This document shows, one piece after another, positions 9,801-20,580 of a stretch of 64,000 bases of DNA. The DNA lies in assembly GCF_004664715.2 (NCBI RefSeq), contig NC_051082.1:6377848-6441847 (forward strand), read 5' to 3'. This DNA is from Peromyscus leucopus (Eukaryota > Chordata > Mammalia > Rodentia > Cricetidae). Positions within the stretch are counted from its first letter, which is position 1. Every line of letters starts with the position of its first letter. The translations under genes and the position numbers were made by a program. The notes below the pieces were generated by a model, which had not been told where the DNA came from, did not search any database, and was given only the letters and a program-made list of their open reading frames with translations.

Positions 9801-12172
9801 GTTGCAGGGAATTGAACTCAGGACCTCTGGAAGAGCAGCCAGTGCTCTTAACCACTGAGCCACTTCTCCAGCCAGAGTGAGAATTTCTTAAGTTGAAGTA
9901 AAGAGAAAGTTATCATCAGAAATCATGTGTGTTTCCTTATTATTTACCCCTCAGACAAAGTCTAGTCCTCAGGTATATGAGAATTTTTCCTAACCCCTTG
10001 CCTCATTCATAAATTTTCTTGCAATTCCCTGGAGGTGGCCTTGGAGCAGGCTCTCAAAAGGCCACTGTTACAGGGCCAATCAGAGTCCAGAGGTCCTGGG
10101 GTGTAAACTTACCACTGCAGGTGACCTTATTCCCAGAGCACAAGTATGTGTACAAGCTTCTTTGGGGGTCGTCTATGAGGAATTTGCAACTTTCCAGCTT
10201 CTTGACCTGAGCAAGGCAGTTGTCACGTGTCTGACAGCACCTGGAGAGAGGAAGGAACAGTAGAGGGAGGACTATGGATCCAGAGGTGGTTAGGTCTCAC
10301 CTGCAGTCTTTTGCAAACATGTCAGGATGACTTAAACACAATGTTCCAGAAGTAACCTTCCATAGACTCAAAACCCTGTGGTTTCTATTAAGCACATATT
10401 TATTGAAAGTCATTTCAGTGGAGTGTGGTCAGTGCCAGCCTTTATTCTCAGTACCTGGGAGGCAGAGGCATGTGGATCTCTGTGTTTGAGATCAGCCAGG
10501 GATACATAAGTGAGACCCTGTATCCAAAAATGATGTTTTTAAACAAAGAACCAGGAACAAAGTGAAATTATATATTCCAAAGTTTCAATGACATTTTAGA
10601 GTCAAATCTGATGTTTTGAAGGTGGCTGTGATGGTTGGCCATGCCCTAGTTTGGTGCCTGTGTCCAGCATTGTCCACTATTTATATCACACATATTCTGT
10701 TTAAGGGACCACAAGGTACAGGGTCCTTTTGAACTGATTTATTTACATGACAAGAGTAGAAAATGCATGCTGGGGTGCTGATACCCATCTTAAATTTCAA
10801 TACTCAGAAGTGCTGTGCCTACATGGCAATTGGGCCCAAAACCTGGTGAGGGAAGTCAGGATGAACACAGCACACACCAGTCAAGTTGCAAGCATCAGGA
10901 CTCTCTTTATTCTTTCTTCCCCATCTTATATACCCTTTCAGGAGGAAACAAACAAAATTGTTTATCAAGCACCCAGGGTCAAGGAATGGTCAGCATGCCC
11001 CAGGAAGCCACAGCTGCCAAACCATGAGATATACCAAACAGCAAAACATCCTCAGAACAGCCTGACCTCAGCGACTCAGAACAGGGGAGGTGGGGTCAAT
11101 CTTAGAGGGGTCAGAGCCATTCTGATCCCAACAAGAAGGAGGCAGAGGCTAGAAGATCTCTGGTTCAAGGCCAGCATGGTCTCCATAGAGAGTTCTAGGA
11201 CAACTAGGGCTACACAGAGAACCCTTTGTCTAGAAACAAAACAAACAAATAATAAATAAACAAAACAAAATACATGATTATGGTGACTATGCATGTCTCC
11301 TATTCTTGCCTTATGAGATGTTCTGCTTGTGTCCTGTCCCCAAGAGCCCAGACTTGCCAGGCTCCCCCAGATGGACCACTCACCTGTCTTTCACCCGATT
11401 GTTAGTGCAGAAAATGTTACAGCAGCAGCCATAGTAATCGTATGCCGGGTAAAATAAGATCCCAGGAAGGGTGCACTGGAATAGATTGTCAAACTTCCAC
11501 TCAGCCCGAGTGCTGATTCGGGATGTGGTAGCACCTGCTGGAAAAAGGCACAGCACACTCCATCAATCTGTCTTGCCTTTACCAGGGGTCTGATGCCTGC
11601 CTGCTAGCTTCCTTATCGAGAATCTTTGATCCCAAACCCACAGGCTCTTAGACCCCAAAGGTGCCAGGGACAATTGTAAGAGCCATGCCATATTGCCTGC
11701 CTGAGTTAAGTTTCTGTATTGAGCCACTAACCAGAAACTTGTGACATGCCTGGACAAGTCCTGAGTTATTAGAAAATAACTTAACATTTCCTTATCTTTC
11801 TGATACACTGACCATTAGTAACAAAGTTTTGTGGTTGGGTTGCTTAGCAACCCAACAGTCAGTCCCCTGATCCTTTCCCAATGAAAGCTTCCTGCTCTGC
11901 TTGCTGTAAAAACCTACCTGAGAAAAATAAAATTTTGCAGCTGGATCAAAATACTGTCTTGCTGTCAATTCTTTGTGTCTCTTGTCCCTTTCATTCTCCA
12001 TTGCCCTTTCTAGGGTCTCTGCTGAAGATCCCACTGGCCAGGATACAAAGGAACCCCAAACCAGAACTTGATGCATGACCAGCCTGAACATTGAAGACAT
12101 GGGAGATGGGGGGAACTCAGAGGGGACAAGGGTCCTACCTGTGAGCAGAGCGACCAGCAGAAGGAGTTTCAT
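6743..12172 (-). CDS. Group IB phospholipase A2-like gene A, active-site residues lost, 3' end in gap
   Basis: Four exons (12139-12172, 11384-11534, 10113-10240, 6743-6825 onward) join in frame with GT-AG sites at the same phases as mammalian Pla2g1b. The family is secreted by pancreas as a zymogen and cleaves the sn-2 ester of phospholipids using Ca2+, His48 and Asp99. Copy A has a Leu-rich signal peptide, a propeptide ending in Arg (trypsin-type site), every canonical Cys up to C105 that can be seen, Asp49 and Asp99. But His48 is Arg (CCQTRDNC), the calcium loop YGCYCGxGG reads [12 protein letters not shown], and the loop region is two residues shorter than in C and D. Catalysis should be lost although the frame is open. 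It may be a non-enzymatic secreted homologue or an early pseudogene. The C-terminus is in the gap. Confidence 0.85.
6985..7770. repeat. SINE cluster in intron 3 of gene A
   Basis: Three degenerate SINE-like pieces: a tRNA-derived head (ggctggggagatggcacag) at about 6995-7110, an antisense ID/B1-type piece at about 7355-7490, and a B2-like piece at about 7605-7760. The same trio recurs at matching places after exon 4 in C, D and E, so it was in the ancestral unit. Confidence 0.7.
8032..8691 (-). mobile_element. LTR with an antisense tRNA-Lys copy and a second U5 terminus
   Basis: Read on the minus strand: a 572-bp LTR from TGTGGTGATATATT (8691) to a CA end (8120), a TC spacer, then TGGCTCCCAGTGTGGGGC, the complement of a tRNA-Lys 3' end. 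This continues as complement of the tRNA to about nucleotide 12, then jumps to a second copy of the LTR terminus ending GTGCAACA (8032). Flanks are CCGGGG (8026-8031) and CCAGGG (8692-8697), a 6-bp target duplication with one transition; paralogue E has the empty site CCCAGGGCCAATC. The LTR family matches the solo LTR at 25756-26286. Confidence 0.8.
8053..8117 (+). other. tRNA-Lys(CUU)-derived sequence including 3' CCA
   Basis: On the plus strand the anticodon region gactcttaatctcag (CTT at 8075-8077), the T arm ggttcaagccccacactggg and a 3' ...GCCA end match a mature tRNA-Lys(CUU). The 5' acceptor strand and the start of the D arm are missing. The encoded-looking CCA, and its position directly at the LTR end, indicate a copied primer tRNA rather than a tRNA gene. 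Confidence 0.85.
8699..10072. mobile_element. Insertion with TG...CA ends in intron 3 of gene A, LTR-like
   Basis: Absent from the matching intron in C and E. It begins TGTGGGAATGTGG, ends CACTGTTACA and is flanked by GGGC on both sides (8695-8698 and 10073-10076), as expected for an LTR element with a 4-bp duplication. It contains a B2 SINE (about 9690-9873). I found no coding region and cannot name the family. Confidence 0.5.
9690..9873 (-). repeat. B2 SINE, antisense
   Basis: The reverse complement begins ggctggagaagtggctcagt and runs through the usual B2 body to an A/T-rich tail at 9690-9720. It sits within the 8699-10072 insertion. Confidence 0.9.
10113..10240 (-). CDS. Gene A exon 3 (His48 replaced by Arg)
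   Basis: 128 nt, acceptor CTCTCCAG, donor GTAAG. Encodes [18 protein letters not shown] then a segment ending [12 protein letters not shown]. Cys44, 45, 51, 61, 77 and 84 are all kept and Asp49 is kept. Catalytic His48 is Arg (CGT) and Tyr52 is Leu. The family's NPYTxxY segment reads DPQRSLY. Confidence 0.92.
10425..10535 (+). repeat. Degenerate B1 SINE in intron 2
   Basis: A ggtcagtgccagcctttatt head, a gggaggcagaggca core and a gtgagaccctgta end. The same element lies at the matching place in C (about 27373), D (about 44075) and E (about 51553), so it is ancestral to the array. Confidence 0.8.
10811..11133 (-). mobile_element. Solo LTR in intron 2 of gene A
   Basis: Minus-strand LTR from TGTTGGGATC to GCACAGCA with a TATATAAG box (reverse complement near 10925-10935) and AATAAA (10906-10911). 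It is flanked by AGAAG on both sides (10806-10810 and 11134-11138). It is absent from the matching intron of the other copies, so it came after the gene duplications. Confidence 0.88.
11384..11534 (-). CDS. Gene A exon 2 (propeptide and altered calcium loop)
   Basis: 151 nt, donor GTGAG. The acceptor is a tandem CAGCAG; the distal AG keeps the family phase and is the one left in copy D. Encodes a short propeptide ending ISTR, the start AEWKF of the mature protein, Cys11, and [12 protein letters not shown] where the family has YGCYCGxGGxG. Gly30, 32 and 33 are lost and two extra Cys are gained. Confidence 0.92.
12139..12172 (-). CDS. Gene A exon 1 (signal peptide)
   Basis: ATG at 12172-12170, encoding [11 protein letters not shown], then CACAG and donor GTAGG at phase 1, as in mammalian Pla2g1b. 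This is the start of a cleaved secretion signal. The reading frame continuing into the intron is not coding. Confidence 0.95.
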
Positions 12173-12420
12173 CCTGAGTGAGGGGAGGACTCAGTGACTT
12201 CTCTTTAGAGTCCTGTAGATGTGCTCTGACAGTGTCCAGTCAGCACACGGGGCCTGTGACTCCTGTGTGTAGCACAGAAATAGAATATGTGCACCCTCAC
12301 ACACAGTCCCGATGGGCGGAGCTGCTGTTGATGGTGACAGAGCCTGAGTCAGTGCTGTCCCAGAGACAAAGATGAAGGGTTGGCTCAGCACCTCAACCAG
12401 CTCAAGTCAGCGACTGGCAA
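12173..12420 (-). promoter_or_regulatory. 5' flank of gene A
   Basis: Conserved with the flanks of B, C, D and E over about 250 bp. At the position where D and E have TATAAAG, copy A has TCTAAAG. A GGGCGG box near 12313 is seen only here. Promoter role is inferred from position and conservation. Confidence 0.5.
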
Positions 12421-12697
12421 AGTGCCATGTCCCTCCCTTGTGCATCCTTTGAGGTCATGTGAAGATATAGACATTGCTCCTGAGCTTGGGTCTGAGGGAT
12501 ACGGATAGTGACATGTGACCCCAGAAGGAGAAGCTGGCCACTACAATCCTTTGTGTTAACTGTATAAGTGCAAAGTTTGTCCCAAGAACCTGAGACAGCC
12601 TTTGAGGTAGATCCAGTTACAAATTTAAATTTAATTAATTAACTAATTACTTAATGTGTGTTTGTGTGTGGAGGTGGCTGTGTGGGTTAGAGAGAAT

Positions 12698-12698
<1 letters not shown>

Positions 12699-12750
<52 letters not shown>
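12699..12750 (+). repeat. (GA)n microsatellite
   Basis: A pure GA run upstream of gene A; the matching positions in other units carry GT, GA or GAAA runs. Confidence 0.97.
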
Positions 12751-12754
<4 letters not shown>

Positions 12755-12895
12755 TGTGTTCACATGTGGAGGGCAGAGGACAACTCTATGGAGTCAGGTC
12801 TCTCCTACCTTTAAGGAATCAAACTCAGGTCTACAGGCTTCCATCATACAATGCATCTTACCAGCCTCCAAACTCCATTTAAGAACTAGGAATGC

Positions 12896-13035
12896 AGCTA
12901 GGTGGTGGTGCATACCTTTAATGTCAGCACTCAAAAGCAGAGGCAGGCAAATACCTGAATTTGAGGCCAGCCTGGTCTACAAAGTGAGTTCCAGGACATC
13001 CAGAGATACACTAAGAAACCCTATCTCAAAAAACT
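12896..13035 (+). repeat. B1 SINE
   Basis: B1 body with tttaatgtcagcactc, gaggcaggcaaat and a ctatctcaaaaaac end. It lies at the same unit position at 17.15, 30.8, 47.4 and 54.5 kb. Confidence 0.88.
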
Positions 13036-13692
13036 AGGGAAGTTGCCAGGAATCCCCAAGGATGACCTCATCTTGGACTACTAGAAATAGTGGAGAGGGT
13101 ACCTGAACTTAACTGGCTTGCCCCAGTGATCTAATCAGTGAATACCCCAAATGTCATCACAGAACTTTTCTTCAATGACTGATGGAGGCAAATGCAGAGA
13201 TACACAGCTAAACACCAGGCAGAGCTCCAGGAATCCAGTAGGAGAGAGAGAGGAGGGATTCTATGAGCAAGTGCATCAGGATTATGATGCACATCCTTCA
13301 GAGACAACCAAACCAAAATAGTGGGAGTTCAAAAAGTTGGATCAACGGCTGTGGACCCTGCATGGGACTGGACCAGGTCCTCTGCATGGTAAGACAGTTG
13401 TGTAGCTTGATGTGCCTGAGGCACCCCTGGTAGTAGAATCAGAATCCATCCCTGGTGCTTAAGCAGGCTTTTTGGAGTCCACACTCTATGCTAGGAACCC
13501 TAGTGCAGCCTTGAGGCGGGAGAAGGGCGTGGACTTGCCTCTACTGGATGTGCCTCCTCATGGGAGGCCTTTCCTTCTTTTGGGGGTGTATTGGTGAGGC
13601 TAGGGTGATGGGAGGAGGGAAGAGAAGTATTTGGGGTGTGTAAAATGAATGACAAAATTTCTTAATAAAAATATTTTAAAAACAGAAACCAA
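13036..13692 (+). mobile_element. L1 3' end fragment
   Basis: Matches the rodent L1 3' UTR, with tgcatgggactggacc, agacagttgtgtagcttgat and an A-rich end (aataaaaatattttaaaaac). It sits in the A tail of the preceding B1 and is found only in this unit. Confidence 0.85.
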
Positions 13693-13699
13693 CACCTAA

Positions 13700-14400
13700 A
13701 AAATGAAAAAGAAAGAAAGCAAATGCCCAACAGATGTGCCCACAGGCCAATATGATGCAGGCAATCCTTCAGCTGAGGCTCTCCCGACCCAGTGTGTGAA
13801 GCTGACAATCAACCATTGCAGGGGCTGGAGAGATGGTCAGCAGTTAAGAGCACATTCTGTTCTTCCTGAGTACGGGAGTTCAATTGTCAGCAGCCACATG
13901 GTGACTGGTGAGCAGTGTCTTCTGGCCCAATCCTCTGAGAATGGCCATCTGTCACATACCCTCCAATTTAGCACCCCAGAACCTCCTTTTCTACCACTTC
14001 TGACCTCTTACCTGGATAACAACCACTAGGTGATGATTTGCATTGCTTTTCTCCATGCTCAAGAGATCTCTGATCCTTCCAGCAGGACTCTGGATAGTCA
14101 CTACCAGCTACTACAGGTCACTGCACCTACTCAGGTGGCTCTAGCTGCACCTATTGCTCACCAGAAATGACCTTGTGTGGGGTGAGGCCTGACTTTTGGG
14201 CAGGAGTGGGAATGGGGTTGGGGGTGGGAAGGCAGAGGACTGGGCAGCTGTTCACTAAAGAAAAGGAAAGACCGAGAACTGAACAGCCTTTAATCAAAGA
14301 GAAATCTTTTTTCTAAATCTGGTTGACCAGGAAACCAGAGATTAACTCGTGATAGAGAAAGCTAAGAGATGATGTGTTCTATTTTGTTTGTTCAAAAAGT
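13700..14400 (+). repeat. Unit spacer with B2 SINE
   Basis: Contains the spacer sequence gcccaacagatgtgccca found in every unit and a B2 at about 13818-14000 (ggctggagagatggtcagca). The remainder to 14400 is unit spacer without a gene that I can see. Confidence 0.75.
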
Positions 14401-15100
14401 TAGGCTGTTGTGTACTTTATCAGGACAACTATCCTGTGGTGTGTGTTTAGGCACAGTGAAGACTGGAAGGTCACCAGGACGTAATCCTGTCTTCAGGTCA
14501 TTTACAGTCAGTCTAGTTTGGTTTCCTATATCCAACTTCCTGTGGTGAGCACAGAGCAGAATGACTTTGAGTTCAGTATTTTGGGGGACAAGAAGTTCCT
14601 TTAGTGCCCATGTGACACCTCTTCTTTCTCTCTTCTCCCCCTCCTATCTCTCTATCTTCTCTTTCCTTCGCTCCTCACCCTCCACTCCTTTCCTGTACTT
14701 TTCCTTTCCTCAACTGTTTCAATCCTTCTCTTTCTCCTCCACCTCTTCTTCTCCTGCTCCCTCTTGTTTGTTTGTTTTTCTTCATTTTTCCAGAGAGGAT
14801 TTCTTGGTGTAATAGTCTTGGTTGTCCTATACCTCAATTTTTAAACCTGGTTAACCTTGAACTCAAGAGATTTACCTGCCTCTGCCTCTGCCTCTGCCTC
14901 TGTTTCTGACTCTTCCTCTCCACCACAGAGTGCTGGGAAAAAAGGCATGGCCAGGTTCATCACCCACTCTTCAAGGTGCTCCCCTAAGGGCAATGTGTTT
15001 TCCATTTATCTCCAGCTTCTAGAAGTAGATGGAATGATGTTCTCTGAGGATCTAGAAATGTTTGGTGGACAGAGAATACAATATCAAAAGCCGAGTTCTT
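14400..15100. other. Spacer downstream of remnant B
   Basis: Shared unit sequence (tttaggcacagtgaag...) followed by a long CT-rich tract (about 14620-14790) and an antisense B1 fragment (about 14800-14955). Open frames through the CT tract are low-complexity. No gene. Confidence 0.7.
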
Positions 15101-15109
15101 TCTCTGGGT

Positions 15110-16458
15110 GCTTTAGAGAGGTCACAGTGTATAGTGAACAGAACTAGGCAGGCAGGGAAATTGTGCTACTCCCTGAGGTGACAAGTTTAACAGTGAATGC
15201 TTTTGTAATGCTTAGTGTATGGAGTGTTGTATTAGCAGATGGCAGCCTGGTGGTCACAGTTACAGATGAAGGCCTCACAGGGGATGTTTTGTCTGCAGAG
15301 GAACAAGAAAGGAAGTTGTGTGTGGCTTATAATCATGCTCTCTATGATTTGTAACCAAAAGAAACCGGTGACCCTGCCATTTGTGCAGACTTTGGGTTGA
15401 GAGTCAGAGACACAATAGTACATTAGGCTGCCCAAACAGTTGGAACACTTTTATATTTAAAAAAATTCACTTGTTGTGTGGCTGGGGAGCTGTCACAGTG
15501 TGGGGGGCCATCTCACCCCGACTTTTTCCCAGAGTACTTTTGAACAGGAGCAGAAGGATATATTAGAAAGATAGCTAAAGAGAGACAGACAGAAAACCCA
15601 GGATAGCCTCAGGAGGGCCTTGAACTCACAGAGATCCAGAGGGATTTCTACCTCTGAAATACTAGGATTAAAGGTGTGAGTGCCAGCATTTTCTAGCCTT
15701 TGTATCTATTGGCTGTTCTGTCTCTGACCCCAGGTAAGTTTATTGGGATGCACAGTATTTTGGGGGAACACAATACCACCACACATTCCCTAATGCAGCC
15801 CTGCTGTGTAAAGAAAGATCAGATCTAACTGGGAAACTTTTGTGGGCTCCCACAGCACAGTTGTTAAAGCAGTTGCCAAAAGCACATGCCAGACTGACCG
15901 AGGATGCCCAGAGCCCTTTTAAAAGGCAAAGATTGCTTGGGGCATCTGTAACTCTATTGGGAAGCAGGAAGCATGGATCCCCAAAACTTGTTGGTCAGTC
16001 AGGCTAGCTAAAGGTGTCATGTTTAGTGAGATACCCAGGCTCTAATGATATGTTGGAGAGTGACTGAAGGAGACACATGGTGCAAACTCATTACTACTTG
16101 TCCTTTCTTAAAAGGACAAGAAAATATTTCCTTGGCACCTTAAGTCCAAGTAAATTAGTGCCAGGACAATACAGCAGAAATAGAAGGGGCTTTCTTTGCT
16201 TGGTAGGTGAATGTAGTGAACTTTTCTAATGAGTCATCTGAGTCCAGACCTAGAGGGTAATGGTGACAGATGTTGTCACCATGGCAGGGGGATGAGAGAA
16301 CCCCAACCCAGAGGCCATTGGATCCCAAAGGGAACCCCAAACCAGAAATTCAGATGTGACTATTAGGGGACTGTACATTGAAGACAAGGGAAATGCAGTT
16401 CACTCTAAAGGGACAAGGGTCCTACCTGTAAGAAGAACGATCAGAAGAAGGAGTTCAA
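15110..16458 (-). pseudogene. Group IB phospholipase A2-like remnant B (exons 1 and 4 only)
   Basis: Exon 4 (15292 downward) and exon 1 (16426-16458) remain, but intron 3 sequence runs straight into intron 1 sequence near 16100, so exons 2 and 3 are deleted. Exon 1 has lost its start codon (the ATGAAACTC site reads TTGAACTC, one base short). Exon 4 has a one-base deletion soon after the acceptor CTCTGCAG, and a TAA directly after AAIC in the original frame. The AATAAA that E has is gone. The 5' region is nearly identical to that of E, including a shared ttcactct/ttttactct variant, so B is the sister of E that decayed further. Confidence 0.92.
15499..15854 (-). mobile_element. LTR-type insertion in remnant B
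   Basis: Interrupts the tRNA-derived SINE that follows exon 4 in every unit. It has TGTGGG...CCCACA ends and is flanked by CACAG. Part of it (about 15500-15785) resembles the LTR family at 25756-26286. Confidence 0.55.
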
Positions 16459-16720
16459 CCCGAGTAGGAGAGGACTTAGTGACTTCTATTTAGAGTCCTG
16501 TGGCTGTGCTCTGACAGTGTCCAGTCAGCACACGGCCCCTGTGACTACTGTGTGTGTAGCACAGAAGTAGAATATGTGTACCCTCACACACAGTCCTGAC
16601 CTGCAGAGTTACTGTAGATGGCGACAGAGCCTGAATCAGTGCTGTCCCATAGTCACAGAGAAAGGACTAGTTCAACACCCCAACAAGCTCAAGTCAGTGA
16701 CTGGCATAGTGCCAAGTCTT
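16459..16720 (-). promoter_or_regulatory. 5' flank of remnant B
   Basis: Still aligns with the flanks of the other copies although the gene is dead. The TATA position reads TCTAAATA. Confidence 0.4.
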
Positions 16721-16930
16721 TCTCCTGTGACTGCTATGAGGTCATGAGAAGATATAGATATTGCTCCTGGGGTTGGGTCTGAGGGATGCTGATAGTGACA
16801 TGTAGCTGGCCACTACAAACCTCCATGTTTACTGTGTAAACCAAGTGGAAGTCCCAAGAACCTGACACAGCCTATGAGGTAGATATAATTACAAATCTTA
16901 AAATAATTAACTAATTAGTTAAGGTGTGCT

Positions 16931-16934
<4 letters not shown>

Positions 16935-16974
<40 letters not shown>
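16935..16974 (+). repeat. (TG)n microsatellite
   Basis: A pure TG run at the same unit position as the (GA)n in A and the GA/GAAA runs in other units. Confidence 0.97.
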
Positions 16975-16979
<5 letters not shown>

Positions 16980-17139
16980 GAGGGGGCACTTGTGTGCACA
17001 TGTGATGGTCAGAAGACAGTCTTGTGTAGGCAGTTCTCTTCTTCTATTTTTAAGAGGGTTCCAGGAATAAAACTCAGGTCTACAGGCTTGCATCATAGGC
17101 TGCATCTTAGTAGCCCCAAAACTCCATTTGAAAATTGGG

Positions 17140-17640
17140 AATATAGTCAGAGGATGGTAGTGGTCGTGCACATCTTTTATGCCATTAATGTCAGCACTGA
17201 GAAGCAGAGGCAGAAAAAATTTGAGTTCGGGGCAAGCCTGGTCTACAGAGTGAAATCCAAGAGAGTCAGAGACACACAAAGAAACCCTGTCTCAAAAAAC
17301 TAAAAAAGAAAAATAGAGAGCAAAATGCCCAACAGATGTGCCCACAGGCCAATATGATGCAGGCAATCCTTCTCCTCACCCAGTGTGTGAAGAAAACAAT
17401 GAACCATTACAGGGCCTGAAGAGATGATCAGCTCTTAAGTGCACTTTCTGACCTTGCTGACTGGAGTTCAAATCTCAGCAACCACATGGTGGCTGTCAGA
17501 CAATCTGCTTCCTGTTAGTTTGGCCATCTCTCATGTACCCTCTAAAGTAGCACCCTAGCACCTCATTTTCCCCACTTCTCATGTCTTCCCTGCATAAAAA
17601 CCATGTTGGGGATGAGTTGATTTAGCTGTCTCCATGCTCA
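17140..17640 (+). repeat. B1 and B2 SINEs in the spacer after remnant B
   Basis: A B1 at about 17150-17305 and a degenerate B2 at about 17410-17520, separated by the shared gcccaacagatgtgccca spacer. No gene. Confidence 0.75.
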
Positions 17641-19380
17641 AGATCAGGTTTGACAGGTGAGACCTTCTGAAAGTTGACAGGTGATACCTGTCAACAAAGC
17701 TTACTGCTGGTCTTTTTAGGACTTGTCATTATCTCAAAATTTTCTCTCTGGGGCCCTAAAATACTTCATTCACTGACAGCAGGAAGCAGTTTGGAGAACA
17801 TGACATCCATATTCCCAAGTAGGGTTTTGGAGGCTTTTGGTAATTTATTGGGTTATGGATGTTTATTATCCTTTAGGGGAATATGGTATATTTATACAAA
17901 TATAAAGTTATTTTTTACACTGTATATATGTTTCTACTCTTGTTTAATGGATTTTTGTATACTGATAAAAATTTAAGGTTATTTTGTTACAACATATTGT
18001 ATGTATGTTTCTATTTTTGTTTGAGGTTGTTGTCAGGGAATGTTAGTATTCATACCTGCCCCTTGGGGACCCACCCATTGTCTGGACCACATCATCTTAT
18101 GTAAAGTTAGTTCTCTTTAAGAGAAAACCCATCCCCCCTTTTCTCTCTCTTCCTTCTTCTCTCCCTCTCTCTCCTTTCACGAAGCTGTTTGCACATCTGC
18201 TTTCTCTCTTTCCATCTCTTTCTCTCTGTCTCCCCTTCCCAGTTACTAAATCTATGGGTCTAAAAGTTTCAATTAAGTTCTTAAATTTTAACTTCTGTTT
18301 CTACTTTGAACTTATCTCAACAGTGACTGGCAAATATGTCAAAGCATTGCTGACTGCAATCTGCTCCAAATGATAATGAGCTCTGGACTTGCTGAAGGCT
18401 GATGTAGACCAGCCCAGCCAATGGATTGTTCCCTGTCTTTACAGCTGGGTCAAATAATTACATGTTTCTGATAAGTGGCCCATTGCCTAAATTCCCTCCA
18501 TACCATTGACTAGTCTTTTAGTCATATTGGGCATTGACCTCCTACAACTTCTTTCAGCTTGTAGCAGGATAGAAGAGAGTATGTTATCTCTGCCTCTACT
18601 ACAGACTAAAAGGGCTCAATGAAAGAGAAATTCCCTGGCATAGGGGACAAAAGGTCTACCTATAATGCCCATTGATATACTAGGAAACTGGACCCTGAGC
18701 TGTCAATTGATAGATTTACTAACTAAAATGGCTCCACAATAAGTTAAGACACTTGACCTTCTATATGTAGAATCAAAGAGGTATTATGTGGCATTAAAAA
18801 TTATCATTTGTATATAAGTCAATCAGGATTATGATCTGGCTGTATTCAAAGATCAGAACAACAGGGCCTTAGAAGTGGAGTAGATGGAGATGTCACTGCT
18901 CTATAAAAATCTATTAAACATTTAGAGAAATTACTCTCTTCTCTAGCTAAAATAGTTCTCTAGGATAGAAGAGACCTTGACCTAAAATTTATTCAATTGC
19001 TTTCCCTGGTTATGATTCCTTCAAGAAGAGGGCCTATGCAAGGCCTGAGGAGAGGAAGGCTGTTTTTATGAGAACCACTCAGGGGTCATTAGAAACTCCA
19101 TGTCCCTGCTGAGAGAGCAGATCTGTGAAAAAGGCAGATGCAACAAGGAAACCTCCCTGGTGTCTGTCTTAACTGTCCCCTTAATGATCATGCTTCTTTT
19201 AATCTCTTGACAGGCATAGCCTAGGACCACCTGCATGTCAGATGTCTGTTCTAAGATTTACAATAATGACAAAACTGCCATTATGAAAGACCAACTACTC
19301 AAAAATTTTGGATTGGTATGGACTTTTTGTATGATGATAGGAATGTAAAGCTATATTTGATTCAAATCTGGTTTATAATA

Positions 19381-19744
19381 TGTTGCTGGAGGGCTTCTCT
19401 TCAGGTTCCCCAAGCCCCACAGTCCCACAATCCACTTATAAAATAATCACTCAGACACTTATATCACTTATAAACTGTATGGCCGTGGCAGGCTTCTTGC
19501 TAACTGTTCTTTTATCTTAAATTAACCCATTTTTATAAATCTATACCTTGCCACATGGCTGGTGGCTTACCGGTGTCTTCACATGCTGCTTGTCCTGGTG
19601 GTGGCTGCAGTGTCTCTCTCCTCAGCCTTTTGCTTCCCAGAATTCTCCTCTCTCCTTGTCCCACCTACTTCCTGCCTGGCAACCTACTTCCTGCCTGGTC
19701 ACTGGCCATCAGTGTTTTATTTATATAGAGTGATATCCACAGCA
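19381..19744 (-). mobile_element. Solo LTR, private to copy 1
   Basis: 364 bp with TGTTGC...CACAGCA ends, flanked by perfect 6-bp ATAATA (19375-19380 and 19745-19750). It is absent at the matching place near 56840, so it inserted after the 17.6/55.1-kb duplication. Orientation is from the AATAAA-type and U5-type ends on the minus strand. Same family as 49858-50195. Confidence 0.9.
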
Positions 19745-20580
19745 ATAATATACTCTATAAGATAATAGAATTGAAATCATAAGAGATCTGTTCAGAAAAA
19801 CAAAAGTTGAATTATAGATTTACACCTATCTCTTTGCCAAATGTTCAATACCAAGCTTCTAGAGAATTTAATGATGGCATATGAATAATAAATAAGGAAT
19901 TTGATAAACAAGATATATATTCTATAATGGAATTTTTGATCCCCCAAGAGGATCCTTTTCTCAGAGTTGGGCCACACACCAACTTACAGCCCCTTTTCTC
20001 TAGTTCCCATTTGGCCCTGATCTTTCCCCTCACAGTCTTTTTTGCCTTCTCAGGACCATTTCCCTGACTCTCTGCCTTCACAGGAGACAATAGGTCCTAG
20101 TCTTATGACAGCTGCTAACATATTGGAGACTGTTAGGGAACATAAGCTGATAGTCAGCCATTGATAGCTAATAGACAGACAGTCCTCAAATACTCAGAGA
20201 TCTGCAGAATATGGCATTTAAAATGTTTAATTAAAAAGCTCTTCATGATAGAGAGACATGCTGGCTCCTGGCAGCACCTTTATTTCCTCCAAAGAAGATG
20301 GATTGGCACAGAACCTCCACTTAGAACTTGCTCCAGAGTGGCAGCACCAGTTGCTGAGAAAAACCAGCCTTTCACCTCAACTGCAGCCAGGGCTTTCTTC
20401 AAACCATGGACAACAGGACTCTGGGGAGCCCATTGCCTCACTTTTGCCTAGACAAGGTAGGCTGGTCTTTCCCACAATTCCCTACCCCCCAAATGTTGGA
20501 TCTTCTGAGGCCAGGCAGACAAAGACTGATGTTTTGCCCTGAGACTTCTGCCCTCAATGACCATGATGACCCTGGGTGGC

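Noticed and set aside
11792..12172. 126-codon open frame starting [11 protein letters not shown]
   Set aside because: Only the first 11 codons are exon 1 of gene A; the rest reads through the GTAGG donor into intron 1.
12654..13037. Arg/Glu-repeat protein
   Set aside because: Translation of a (GA)n run followed by a B1 SINE.
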